A stretch of 33,503 nt of DNA from a virus. The position numbers and the translations under genes were made by a program. The stretch's first letter is position 1; each line of letters begins with the position of its first letter. The notes below the pieces were generated by a model, which did not search any database, was not told the origin of the DNA, and worked only from the letters and a program-made list of their open reading frames with translations. Below, one piece after another: positions 19,857-28,053 of the stretch. The stretch lies in IMG/VR virus record IMGVR_UViG_3300021956_000048, positions 1 to 33,503 of that record; one strand, 5' to 3'.

Positions 19857-21704
19857 TTAAGGACATAAACCATTGTCGGTAATAGTACATAAGCTATCAA
19901 CATCCACCACAGTTCCTTGAATAGCACAAAATGTACTCGTTCCACCATCTGCAATATACACACTTTGTGGGTTTCCAAAACAATCTGTATAATCAACTTG
20001 AGCCGTTAAACCAAATCCGTTATTGTTATCAGCCGTATAAGACTCACAAACACCTGGATAAGCAGTTGTTGTCGATGTTGTTGTCGTAGTTGTTGTAGTC
20101 GTTGTCGCACAAGCTGGAGTGATACCTTTAGCCAAAACATTCGTTGGATTGTTTTTATCCCTAACGGCAACATAATGAGCAGTATCATCTTGGTTAAAGA
20201 ATGTTCTTGATCCACTTGTCTCATCCGTAAACGCACCACTATAAGCCCCACTCGGAGAGGAATAAGTTTGCGTACTTACTTGATATAAACCAGAACCGCC
20301 AGTAAACGCATTCACAGTGATTGAAGCCGTTCCACCACCACAAGCATACGAAATGTTAAAATTAACCGCAGCCAATGTAGTCGTGGTCGTAGTAGTAGTC
20401 GTAGTCGCTGGACATCCGCTTAACCCAGTTGCCGTAATTGAAAGATGAACACCACCTGGATCACTATAATAAATTTGGTCAATTCTAAATGTTTGACCAG
20501 TTGATGTAACTCGGTCATTCAAAGCAAATGATCCACTAATGTAGTTAGTCGATGTTGAATTGGCACCAGTAGCACAATTATAAAGCAAATACCATACTTG
20601 TGGCAAAGTTGTTGTTGATGTCGTTGTCGTAGTCGTACAATTTGGAGTCACAGATTTAGCCAATACGTTTATAGTATTATTCTTGTCTCTAACCGCCACA
20701 TATGCCGTTGCAGTTGCACTCCATCCGTAAAATGTCCTTGAACCACCAGTCTCATCGCTAAATGTACCAGCATAAGCAGCGGATGCACTTGCATAAACTT
20801 GAGTTGAAACTTGGTAAGCACCAGAACCATTTTGGAAATTGTTTACTGTGATATTTGACAATCCACCACTACAAGCATAAGAAATATCAAAGTTAACCAA
20901 TGGAGCTGCCGTTGTAGTTGTTGTGGTTGTCGTTGTTGTAGGACAACCAGTCAAACCAGTTGCAGTAATTGTTAAAGCCAAACCACCTGGATCGGAGAAT
21001 AAAACTTGATCAATACGATAAGTTTGACCAATCGCAGTCACTCGATCATTTAATGCAAAACTACCATTTGGATAAGACCTTGAATATTCAATTGCAGCAG
21101 TAGCACAATTGTACAACTTGTACCAAACTGGTGGTTGAGTTGTTGTTGTGGTCGTACTTGTGGTGGTTGTAGTCGTGGTAGTCGTTGTCGTACTTGTGGT
21201 TGTTGAGGTGGTTGTACTTGTCGTGGTTGATGTGGTTGTGCTCGTTGATGTGCTCGTGGTACTTGTCGTAGTAGTTGGAGTTGCCTCCGTGTAATATTTA
21301 CCAGTACCAGTCAAATTAACGCTATACGTTCCAATTTCCTTATAGTTCCCAGTAATAGAAAATCCACCTATAAAACAATATCCACTTATATAACGATAAC
21401 CATCGACTCCGTTATTTATTTGGAATCGTGTTAAAAATAAAGTCCTATTCTTTTGTGCTAAAGCAATCTCATCGTAAGAAAAACCATCAAGAGTAACAAT
21501 CCCATCACAACTCATTGACCAACTTGAAAGGTTATCCTTAGGTAAATTAAACCACGCATCCGTTGAAGATGCGACCTCAATTAATTCTGTTTGTGTCGTA
21601 AATGTGCAATTTGTAGAACACGCAAATGGAGTCTCCGTTGCTGGAATTGTACTTGTGTCTATTTTATACAAGATTACATTACTACCATTTACCTTAACTG
21701 CCAT
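19857..21704 (-). CDS. Tail-tube-like protein with poly-Thr linkers and A-B-A-B modules
   Basis: This encodes 615 residues. Residues 1-140 form a tail-tube-like domain that closely matches the protein at 21717-22127 (FACSTNCTF, SWSMSCDGIVTL, INNGVDGY, GTYSVNLTGTG). A 47-residue linker of almost only Thr and Ser (143-189) follows. Then come module A1 (192-254, WYKLYNCATAAIE...SDPGG...TATGLTGC), a linker, module B1 (268-356, FDISYACSGG...VAVRDKNN), a linker, A2 (370-432), a linker, B2 (446-532), a linker and a Cys-rich end domain (551-615). It is probably a tail-tip or side-spike adhesin. All four ACN codons are used in the linkers, so the Thr runs look selected at protein level. Confidence 0.85.
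   Translation of the reverse strand: MAVKVNGSNVILYKIDTSTIPATETPFACSTNCTFTTQTELIEVASSTDAWFNLPKDNLSSWSMSCDGIVTLDGFSYDEIALAQKNRTLFLTRFQINNGVDGYRYISGYCFIGGFSITGNYKEIGTYSVNLTGTGKYYTEATPTTTTSTTSTSTSTTTSTTTSTTTSTTTSTTTTTTTTTTTSTTTTTTQPPVWYKLYNCATAAIEYSRSYPNGSFALNDRVTAIGQTYRIDQVLFSDPGGLALTITATGLTGCPTTTTTTTTTTAAPLVNFDISYACSGGLSNITVNNFQNGSGAYQVSTQVYASASAAYAGTFSDETGGSRTFYGWSATATAYVAVRDKNNTINVLAKSVTPNCTTTTTTSTTTLPQVWYLLYNCATGANSTSTNYISGSFALNDRVTSTGQTFRIDQIYYSDPGGVHLSITATGLSGCPATTTTTTTTTTLAAVNFNISYACGGGTASITVNAFTGGSGLYQVSTQTYSSPSGAYSGAFTDETSGSRTFFNQDDTAHYVAVRDKNNPTNVLAKGITPACATTTTTTTTTTSTTTAYPGVCESYTADNNNGFGLTAQVDYTDCFGNPQSVYIADGGTSTFCAIQGTVVDVDSLCTITDNGLCP
21138..21278 (-). repeat. Low-complexity Thr/Ser linker-coding tract
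   Basis: About 140 bases encode residues 143-189 of the poly-Thr protein. Codons are nearly all ACN, with occasional TCN or AGC, in mixed order. It is therefore not a simple microsatellite, although its repetitive nature makes misassembly possible. Four shorter tracts of the same kind separate the modules downstream. Confidence 0.8.
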
Positions 21705-21716
21705 AAGTCAAAGTTA

Positions 21717-22127
21717 CTAAGTTATTGTGTAAGCCCCAACCCCTTGCAAAGTAACCGAATAAGTTGAAATGTCTTTATAAGGTGCGGTTAATGATATTGA
21801 AGTAATTATTGCCGTTCCTCCAAGAATGACAAATCCATCTGCCCCATTATCAATGCTAAACTTTATGTTTATTGTATTTCTTGCCAATTGGGTTGCTAAC
21901 ATATCAGCGTAAGAGTAACCACCTAAAGTTACAATTCCATCACAAGTTACACTCCATGAAGCCACATCTATTTTGTATTCGTTAAACCACGCAGATGATT
22001 GACTTGTCACATCTTTTTGGCTTACTTGAACATCAAATGTGCAATTGGTTGAACACGCAAAAGCCGTATTGGTTGCACCAACCGACTTATAAAGTATTAT
22101 ATTTTTGCCTTGAACTTTGTCTGCCAT
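21717..22127 (-). CDS. Tail-tube-like protein (paralogue)
   Basis: This encodes 136 residues, clearly paralogous to the first 140 residues of the gene downstream: FACSTNCTFDV, AWFNEYK, SWSVTCDGIVTLGGYSY, IDNGADGF and DISTYSVTLQGVGAY recur in order. The fold looks like the TP901-1-type major tail protein. It lies after the hub gene, not in the tube position, so it may form a tail-tip ring or collar. It overlaps the hub stop by one base (TAATG). Confidence 0.75.
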   Translation of the reverse strand: MADKVQGKNIILYKSVGATNTAFACSTNCTFDVQVSQKDVTSQSSAWFNEYKIDVASWSVTCDGIVTLGGYSYADMLATQLARNTINIKFSIDNGADGFVILGGTAIITSISLTAPYKDISTYSVTLQGVGAYTIT

Positions 22128-24064
22128 TAGTCGAAGTTATTATTTATTATCACATTAGTTGAATTAGTACAAGTAATGTCCGTATTTGACACTTGTAAAA
22201 GAGTTGCTTTAGTTGTATCAACAACATAATCAATTGTTGAATTTCCAAGCATATACGAGTTACTTGATACATTTATTTGACTTGGATCAGTATCGGTTGC
22301 TTTTAGCATTTTAGTTGCATTCATTATGCCATTAGCAGTGTCAAAACTTGTTAATGAACAATCCAAGTTTATGATATTTTTAGCAAATATGTTCATGTAT
22401 TGTTGCATTAATAAACCAACTATACTTGTATAAGTTGCCGTTTTACCTTGTTGATACCATGCCGATGTCACAATTCCGTTACTTAAAAGGAATGCTCCTT
22501 TCTCTGTTGCATAGCTTCCCCCACTAACCGCATACCCATAAGGAATCTCAATTTCCTTAACATATTGTTTAGTTGTATTCAAATAAGAAAGATATTCTAC
22601 ATAGTCAGTAACTGGTGTAATTGTCATTTTTAAATTGCTAACAGTTATACCAGTACCAGAACCAGCCTCCATGCTTATCTTGAAAAATACTTGACCAGCT
22701 ATGGGAGCCAAAGCAGTTGTAAAACTATATGTATTAACACCTCCAGTTTTAGCACCCTCGTTATTATATTGAGGAACATCAAAAGAACTAATTGTGCCAT
22801 TTACCCATGTTGTTCCATCCCAATAATAAGTTGATGATGAGCCAACGATTGAAACATAAATAGTTCCTCTTTTGCCACTAAAATCTTGGGCTTGGTAAAT
22901 CCAACTAAATGTCATCAATTCGCCTGATCCAACATAAGGACCAGAAGCTGGTTGACCAGCCGCAGCCAATTTAACCTCCAAAGATGCCGTATTGCCTATT
23001 CCTTTGTATAAAGTTATTCTTGCCGAGTCTTCATCAACGTTGTTTACATAAGTCACATATCCAGAACCAGTGTAAGATGCAGTCCAATTTTCTGGACTTG
23101 TAGTCGAACCACTTTGCAAAGGTCTTAAATTACCATTTGATAAGTAATTAAAAGCCGTTTCTGCTTGTTTGGTAAACTTGATTTGATTGAATCCTTTTAA
23201 CAAAATTTTAAATTGACTATTGTCAACAAAAAACACATTGCTTGTATTCCCAGTATAACCTTGAATAAGACTAAATCTATTAAATTGACCACTTGTAACT
23301 AAGGTTCCATTGTATGTGTATTCCGTGTAATAAACGTTCTCATTTGCAAATTCATTAACCGCTACAATCCACCATTTGCCTTGTGCCATAAATATTCGGC
23401 ATCCGAATGATTTTACCAAATTAGTCACAATGTCCAAACAATTCATGTAAGAGTAATCTTGGTTCTCAAATGTCCTATAAGGCAAATAAGTTTGAGAAAA
23501 TGGCTCATATTGTGAACCAGTTGTACGATTACTCATTGTCGAAGCGTAATAAGAACAAGCCGTGACAATGTTTGGAGTTGTTGGTAAATTAAGGGTATTT
23601 AAAGCCGTATATAAGTAATAAAGTACGCTTTTGTATGTATTTGTATTAACTGTGTTTGGTATTGGCAAAGGGATGTCTTTTAACATACCCAATGCATCAA
23701 CGCAGTTAAAATAGATTTGTTTTCTACCAGTTGAGAATGTCACTTGAACATTATCCGATAAAACAAAACCAGTCCATTCAAGGTCTCCGTTTAAATATAA
23801 TTTAGCAAAATACTTTCGGTCATTAAGTGTCACGAAATTGGGCATATTAGCCAAATCATCGGTCACATCCATTGTAACATTCAATTGACTTGCAAAGATT
23901 GGCTCAAATGGATCATCCGATTTTGGCAAGTATTGTAAAGACAAATTAACTCCCAAATATTCAATCACAGTTGGTGCTGATGACAAATCCTCTTGCAAAT
24001 ATAAATAAGCAGTTTTGCTTGTTTTAGTAGCAAATGTCAACTTGTATTTATTGTAATATGCCAT
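22127..24064 (-). CDS. Tail hub/distal tail-like protein
   Basis: This encodes 645 residues, located just after the tape measure as expected for distal tail or hub proteins. N-terminal block: EYLGVNLSLQYLPKSDDPF, ASQLNVTMDVTDD, FVTLNDRKYFAKLYLNG, LEWTGFVLSDNVQ and FNCVDALGMLKDIPLP. I recognise these as conserved in a Bacteroidota phage hub-like family. The C-terminal half is beta-rich (carbohydrate-binding-like) with Ser/Thr-rich segments. The role is probably tail-tip assembly and host contact. The ATG overlaps the tape-measure stop (TAATG). Confidence 0.8.
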   Translation of the reverse strand: MAYYNKYKLTFATKTSKTAYLYLQEDLSSAPTVIEYLGVNLSLQYLPKSDDPFEPIFASQLNVTMDVTDDLANMPNFVTLNDRKYFAKLYLNGDLEWTGFVLSDNVQVTFSTGRKQIYFNCVDALGMLKDIPLPIPNTVNTNTYKSVLYYLYTALNTLNLPTTPNIVTACSYYASTMSNRTTGSQYEPFSQTYLPYRTFENQDYSYMNCLDIVTNLVKSFGCRIFMAQGKWWIVAVNEFANENVYYTEYTYNGTLVTSGQFNRFSLIQGYTGNTSNVFFVDNSQFKILLKGFNQIKFTKQAETAFNYLSNGNLRPLQSGSTTSPENWTASYTGSGYVTYVNNVDEDSARITLYKGIGNTASLEVKLAAAGQPASGPYVGSGELMTFSWIYQAQDFSGKRGTIYVSIVGSSSTYYWDGTTWVNGTISSFDVPQYNNEGAKTGGVNTYSFTTALAPIAGQVFFKISMEAGSGTGITVSNLKMTITPVTDYVEYLSYLNTTKQYVKEIEIPYGYAVSGGSYATEKGAFLLSNGIVTSAWYQQGKTATYTSIVGLLMQQYMNIFAKNIINLDCSLTSFDTANGIMNATKMLKATDTDPSQINVSSNSYMLGNSTIDYVVDTTKATLLQVSNTDITCTNSTNVIINNNFD

Positions 24065-25590
24065 TATCTTCTATAACTTAAATTTGTGTTTGCTCTTTGT
24101 GTTGCCAATACTAAATCCGAGCCTCTTAATAAAAACTCTCCCATAAATCCACCAAATCCACCTCCAAATCCAACGGCACCAGCAGCAGTCTCCCCAAATG
24201 CCCCAGTTCCTCCAGTAATGGCAGTTAAAATAGCTTTAAATAATAAGGCTTGAGTAACCATTGATATTAATTGAATAACTATTTGTTTAAATGAAGCCTC
24301 TAAAGCCTTGCCAACATCCTCTCCCATAATCATTGCACTAAATACACTCTCAAATGCTGGTGCTAAATTCCCAACTATATCTTTTGTTAAATTTAAGTTA
24401 TTATTGAATTTTTCTTGTTCTGCATTTTGAGCCTTAGTCAAGTCGTACATATCTTGTTGAGCCCAAGCCATCCCCTCTGTTGTTGCTTTCTTTTTTAATA
24501 CAGAAGCCTCTTGTTTATTAAATAAAGACTCTCTTTCAATTGCTAATTCTTGATGCTTAGGATGTGGCAAAGAATTATATTCTCTAACCAACATCTTTAT
24601 TTCTCTTTCAAGTTCTTGCATACCAGAATTATCAATTTTTTGTGCCTTAGCTGGTCTTCCAAAATTGACAATAGCATTAACCATTTCAGCATTTTTTGTT
24701 TCTGCCTTTTTGATTAATATATCTTGTGCAGCAAAAATCTTATCATATTTTTTATTAACAGATGCAATTTGTTGTTCAACAGTAATTTCCGAAACTTGTC
24801 CTCCTGGTCCAGTAGCAGTGTAAATTGATCCTTTTATATTTGATAATTCTGTTTTTTGTTTTGCCTCATCTTGTTTTCTTTGATCATATAAAGCAGTCAA
24901 TTTTTGTTGATTATTCTCTTGACTCTTTATAGCAAATTGCTGCATTGCAGCTTGATTGATAATAGTATTAAGATATTCCTTATTACTTGTAACCTCTAAA
25001 TTCTTTATTTGTTCACTATCTTTATAGAGTATTTTTAATTCAGCCAATGCATTTTTTCTTCTATCCATTGTCTGTTTATCATCCCCAATAATACCAGCTA
25101 AAACTTTACCAGTTGATAAATTAGCTTGAGCAGAACCAGCTATTTTAAATAATTCTTTGTTTATTTCTGCTAATGACTTTTTAAGTTCATCAACTTGATT
25201 TACTGCTCCTTTAAAAAAGTTGGCAATATCTTTACCAAATGAAACAAGCAAAGATGTAACAACACCAACGGCAAGACCAATACCAGCTGGACCAGTTAAA
25301 CCAGCAATCATACCTTGAATTGCACCAGTTGTTGATCCAGTTGTTTCTTTTAATCGTTGAAATGACTCTACTAAAGGGTTGATGTTGTTTGCAATACCTA
25401 AAATACCATAAGGAGCATCTTGTGCAACTCTTGAAAAGTTAGATAAAACTTGAGTTGTTTGAGCCGTTTGAGTTGCCATTTCACCCAACTTAGTCCTAAC
25501 ACCTTGCATTTTATTTGCAAATTGTTGAATGTCGTTGATTGCCTCTTGGGTATCGGCAGTTATAACCAGCTTTAAAGTTTCTTGTGCCAT
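24064..25590 (-). CDS. Tape measure protein
   Basis: This encodes 508 residues, almost all helical. It has an N-terminal helical region, a hydrophobic Gly-rich block (TGPAGIGLAVGVVTSLLVSF, about 98-117), long charged coiled coils, and a second hydrophobic region near 440-480 with Gly-rich repeats. The C-terminus ends FLLRGSDLVLATQRANTNLS, as in many Bacteroidota phage tape measures. If about 0.15 nm of tail per residue holds, the tail would be about 75 nm. It directly follows the chaperone genes, the canonical place. Confidence 0.92.
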   Translation of the reverse strand: MAQETLKLVITADTQEAINDIQQFANKMQGVRTKLGEMATQTAQTTQVLSNFSRVAQDAPYGILGIANNINPLVESFQRLKETTGSTTGAIQGMIAGLTGPAGIGLAVGVVTSLLVSFGKDIANFFKGAVNQVDELKKSLAEINKELFKIAGSAQANLSTGKVLAGIIGDDKQTMDRRKNALAELKILYKDSEQIKNLEVTSNKEYLNTIINQAAMQQFAIKSQENNQQKLTALYDQRKQDEAKQKTELSNIKGSIYTATGPGGQVSEITVEQQIASVNKKYDKIFAAQDILIKKAETKNAEMVNAIVNFGRPAKAQKIDNSGMQELEREIKMLVREYNSLPHPKHQELAIERESLFNKQEASVLKKKATTEGMAWAQQDMYDLTKAQNAEQEKFNNNLNLTKDIVGNLAPAFESVFSAMIMGEDVGKALEASFKQIVIQLISMVTQALLFKAILTAITGGTGAFGETAAGAVGFGGGFGGFMGEFLLRGSDLVLATQRANTNLSYRR

Positions 25591-25594
25591 TTTT

Positions 25595-25906
25595 TTAATT
25601 TACTCCGTACATTTTCAATGTTTCAGCCAATTGTTCTTGAGTTAGTTTTGGAGTGTCATCCTCAACCGCATCTGTTGGTAATGGCATAAACGATTTAAGC
25701 GATTTTGGGTTTGAATCAGTTGTATTTGCTCGGTAAAGCATATACGAAATTAATCTTGTTCTTTCCCATTCTTTAACTTGCCTATTCTCGAATGCTATTC
25801 TATACAACAAAAATTCTCGCCATGTAAGTTGCCAAAACTCATCTATCGTTAAGCCAACCTCCAAAGCGAGAACTATTATTGAATCCCAACTATAAAAACC
25901 TAACTT
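25595..25906 (-). CDS. Tail assembly chaperone C-terminal part (T frame, reached by -1 frameshift)
   Basis: No ATG opens this frame; the first in-frame codon after the slip is AAG at 25906. A -1 shift on the A9 run gives a 218-residue G-T fusion: 115 residues of G, then KLGFYSWDSIIVLALEVGLT and the rest of T (103 residues). A TTG at 25864 could start a shorter product, but this is unlikely because the frame is open without a break back to the slip site. T-type chaperones coat the tape measure and help tube subunits join. Confidence 0.85.
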   Translation of the reverse strand, partial: KLGFYSWDSIIVLALEVGLTIDEFWQLTWREFLLYRIAFENRQVKEWERTRLISYMLYRANTTDSNPKSLKSFMPLPTDAVEDDTPKLTQEQLAETLKMYGVN

Positions 25907-26250
25907 TTTTTTTCCTCGCTAACCTCTTGTTTTAGGTCTGGAGTCATTGCCTTTTGCATATAATTAATAAAAGCAATGATTTGAGTATCTTTTGCAGATA
26001 AACCACCAGCCTCATCAATCCATTCGCAAACCTCAAACTCTCCAAAGTCAATTGGTTGTTTTGTTGTTTTGCAGCCACATTCGGCAGCAGCTTGAATGAT
26101 GCTCACAATTGTTTTAAGGTCAAATTCTCCAGATGATAATACATTTATCATTTCCATTAAATTCTTGCCCTCTAATTCACAAAAGCGTTTCATCGCCCAA
26201 GTACCCCATTTTAGATCAAGGGTTCGATCCTTCAATACTAATTTAAACAT
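25900..26250 (-). CDS. Tail assembly chaperone G
   Basis: This encodes 116 residues ending SEEKKS. It is mostly helical, with a predicted beta-turn start (MFKLVLKDRTLDLKWGTWAM). In many siphophages this gene lies just before the tape measure and makes both G and, by -1 frameshift, GT. Here the slip site GAA-AAA-AAA-A lies three codons before the G stop. It is read through to the T frame without any stop. Confidence 0.85.
   Translation of the reverse strand: MFKLVLKDRTLDLKWGTWAMKRFCELEGKNLMEMINVLSSGEFDLKTIVSIIQAAAECGCKTTKQPIDFGEFEVCEWIDEAGGLSAKDTQIIAFINYMQKAMTPDLKQEVSEEKKS
25904..25914 (-). promoter_or_regulatory. -1 ribosomal frameshift site (A9 run)
   Basis: The transcript reads GAA-AAA-AAA-AGT in frame 0. 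Slipping one base back on A-AAA-AAA gives AAA-AAG-TTA and enters the open T frame. No strong hairpin was seen just downstream; the G-rich stretch GTTGGGATT lies about 20 bases on. Transcriptional slippage at the A9 run is an alternative route to the same product. Confidence 0.8.
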
Positions 26251-26265
26251 AATCGTTTTATTTTA

Positions 26266-26718
26266 TTAAGATTGTTCTGTTTGTGCAATAGGAGGTACGC
26301 TAACTACAAATGTTGCAGAAAATTTAACATCATCTTTATCATCTGCGTTTACATCAAAATTGCTTATAAACACATCACTTGTTGCTGTTCCACCATAGTA
26401 AACATCTCCAGCAACTGGACTTGCTTTACCCATTTTAATTGTAAAAACAGTACCAGCAGCGTGTGCAGCATATAATTGTTGGTAACTATCTTTTGATGGA
26501 GTTCCAGTCTCATCAATTGCAAATCCCTCACATTTGAATGATTGATTGAATGCTGGACCTGGTTGGAATAAGTCTCCACACTTAGATGTTGCATCAATTG
26601 TGTTTACAGTTGATGTAAAAGAGTTTGATGTCAAACAAGCTACTGGTTTAAAAGATGTACCACCAGCTAAGTCTGCGAAAAGTAGATAGTCTCTACCGCT
26701 TACAAAAGTTTCTGCCAT
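26266..26718 (-). CDS. Major tail tube protein
   Basis: This encodes 150 residues of TP901-1-like type. The opening FVSGRDYLLFADLAGG, the centre ACLTSNSFTSTVNTIDATSK and a beta-rich C-terminus (VFISNFDVNADDKDDVKFSA) fit tail tube proteins that stack as hexamers. Its place between tail terminator and chaperones is canonical. It is distinct from, but fold-related to, the two tube-like genes near 21-22 kb. Confidence 0.88.
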   Translation of the reverse strand: MAETFVSGRDYLLFADLAGGTSFKPVACLTSNSFTSTVNTIDATSKCGDLFQPGPAFNQSFKCEGFAIDETGTPSKDSYQQLYAAHAAGTVFTIKMGKASPVAGDVYYGGTATSDVFISNFDVNADDKDDVKFSATFVVSVPPIAQTEQS

Positions 26719-26730
26719 TTTATTTAATTT

Positions 26731-27138
26731 TTATATTTGAGTAATTGTTAAATTATATGTTATTAATGTCCTAAAAACGTTGTCTAAAGGGTTTAAGCCA
26801 TCGATGTTTCTAATACCTTGAACAAACAAACTTGTGGATTGCCACCCAGTTGGTAATGTTATTTGAGTATCGGAGTTTATTGCCGTTAACACCAAATTGC
26901 TTATTTCTTCGGATCGTTTATACCCAAAGTTAGCATTTTTTGTAACAATGTCAACGATGATGGTATTTGAGTTTACAAAACTCGTTTTACCTTGTTCTTG
27001 AGATGATGTTCGACCATCTAAAATGATATATTCCGAACCAGCGTTATCTGGTGCAAAACCATCATACACACTCAATCCAGTAGCACTAACTAAGTGAGTA
27101 AAAAACCATTTTTTTATTTCAATGTTAGGATTTAGCAT
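26731..27138 (-). CDS. Tail terminator / completion protein
   Basis: This encodes 135 residues, with the opening MLNPNIEIKKWFFTHLVSAT and a later block YKRSEEISNLVLTAINSDTQ. The size and pattern fit the tail terminator (DUF3168/gpU-like) group that caps the tube and sets its end. It overlaps the gp10-like gene by 14 bases. It is placed exactly between head-to-tail proteins and the tube protein. Confidence 0.72.
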   Translation of the reverse strand: MLNPNIEIKKWFFTHLVSATGLSVYDGFAPDNAGSEYIILDGRTSSQEQGKTSFVNSNTIIVDIVTKNANFGYKRSEEISNLVLTAINSDTQITLPTGWQSTSLFVQGIRNIDGLNPLDNVFRTLITYNLTITQI

Positions 27139-27718
27139 TTAATATCTTTTTTAATCGGTCAATCAATACTGGCTTTTCTGCTTCGTAAGCTGGTATCATA
27201 AATGGTTGAGGTCTTATTCCCTTTTTAAGTATTGAGAAAGCTATGGCTTGAGCCATTCTTACATCTTGATCAAACTTTTGTGATTTTGAACCAGTCCTCC
27301 TCCTTGTTTTTGTATTGTATGTAGCATTATTAGGTTTTATTCCCTTTCTTCTTACCCACTCGGCAATTGCCATTAAAAAGTCATAATAAGAACCACCTGG
27401 CAATCCTTTAAATTGTATTGCAAAATCATCATAACCTGGAGGCACACTTACCTTGCCACCAGTTCCAAACTCAACGTATGGTGCGTATGAAGCGTAAGAT
27501 ACAACGGCATGAGTTAAAGGGGCATAAGATACGGCATGAATGCTTTGTCTCAAAGTACCCAAATTAACTGGGGCTTCTCTTTTTGCGGCTTTCTCAATTC
27601 TCATTGTTGATGCACTCAATTCGGCAACTGTGTTCTTGTAAACATCACTTTTTAAATCCTTTAATTTTCGATCAAAGGCATCAAGTCCAGTAAGATTAAA
27701 AGAAAATCCTTTAGGCAT
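27125..27718 (-). CDS. HK97 gp10-like tail component
   Basis: This encodes 197 residues. The block RIEKAAKREAPVNLGTLRQS, followed by YASYAPYVEFGTGGK and RPQPFMIPAYEAEKPVLIDR, is the signature of HK97 gp10 family proteins. These help join tail and head. It has a long insertion (about 95-155) relative to the usual 130-150 residues. Its ATG overlaps the upstream stop by eight bases. Confidence 0.9.
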   Translation of the reverse strand: MPKGFSFNLTGLDAFDRKLKDLKSDVYKNTVAELSASTMRIEKAAKREAPVNLGTLRQSIHAVSYAPLTHAVVSYASYAPYVEFGTGGKVSVPPGYDDFAIQFKGLPGGSYYDFLMAIAEWVRRKGIKPNNATYNTKTRRRTGSKSQKFDQDVRMAQAIAFSILKKGIRPQPFMIPAYEAEKPVLIDRLKKILNAKS

Positions 27719-28052
27719 ACATTATGATTTCCCAAAATCGATGAGCATTGTCCACGTCCTTAATTGAATGGATTGTGTAACGTTGCCCCTCAACCTCAAG
27801 TTGGTAATTGTCGTTTATTTCTAAATCCCATCTTATAAACATCTTAGCCATACGAGTAAAACTTAACTCACTCTCTAAAAGGGCTCTGTTTTGCTCTTGT
27901 GGTCGATAATCTCCCCAAACAGTCTGTTGTAAGGCAAAAGTAGTTGTGTAACCACCTTGCCCATCTGCAACCCTTGTAGGGGCATAAACATCAACCAATC
28001 TATTCATAGAGTTGGCATCAACATAATTGTCTTTGTGTAAACCTATTCTCAT
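27711..28052 (-). CDS. Head closure protein (SPP1 gp16-like)
   Basis: This encodes 113 residues. It contains MNRLVDVYAPTRVADGQGGY, WGDYRPQEQNRALLESEL and a C-terminal beta strand YTIHSIKDVDNAHRFWEI. These match the phage head-tail joining (gp16-like) family that seals the head after packaging. It follows the connector by one base and precedes gp10-like, the usual order. Confidence 0.85.
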   Translation of the reverse strand: MRIGLHKDNYVDANSMNRLVDVYAPTRVADGQGGYTTTFALQQTVWGDYRPQEQNRALLESELSFTRMAKMFIRWDLEINDNYQLEVEGQRYTIHSIKDVDNAHRFWEIIMYA

Positions 28053-28053
28053 T

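Noticed and set aside
20060-21290. Poly-Thr tracts as a CRISPR array or DNA minisatellite
   Set aside because: They are in-frame coding tracts with mixed ACN codons; there are no constant repeats with unique spacers.
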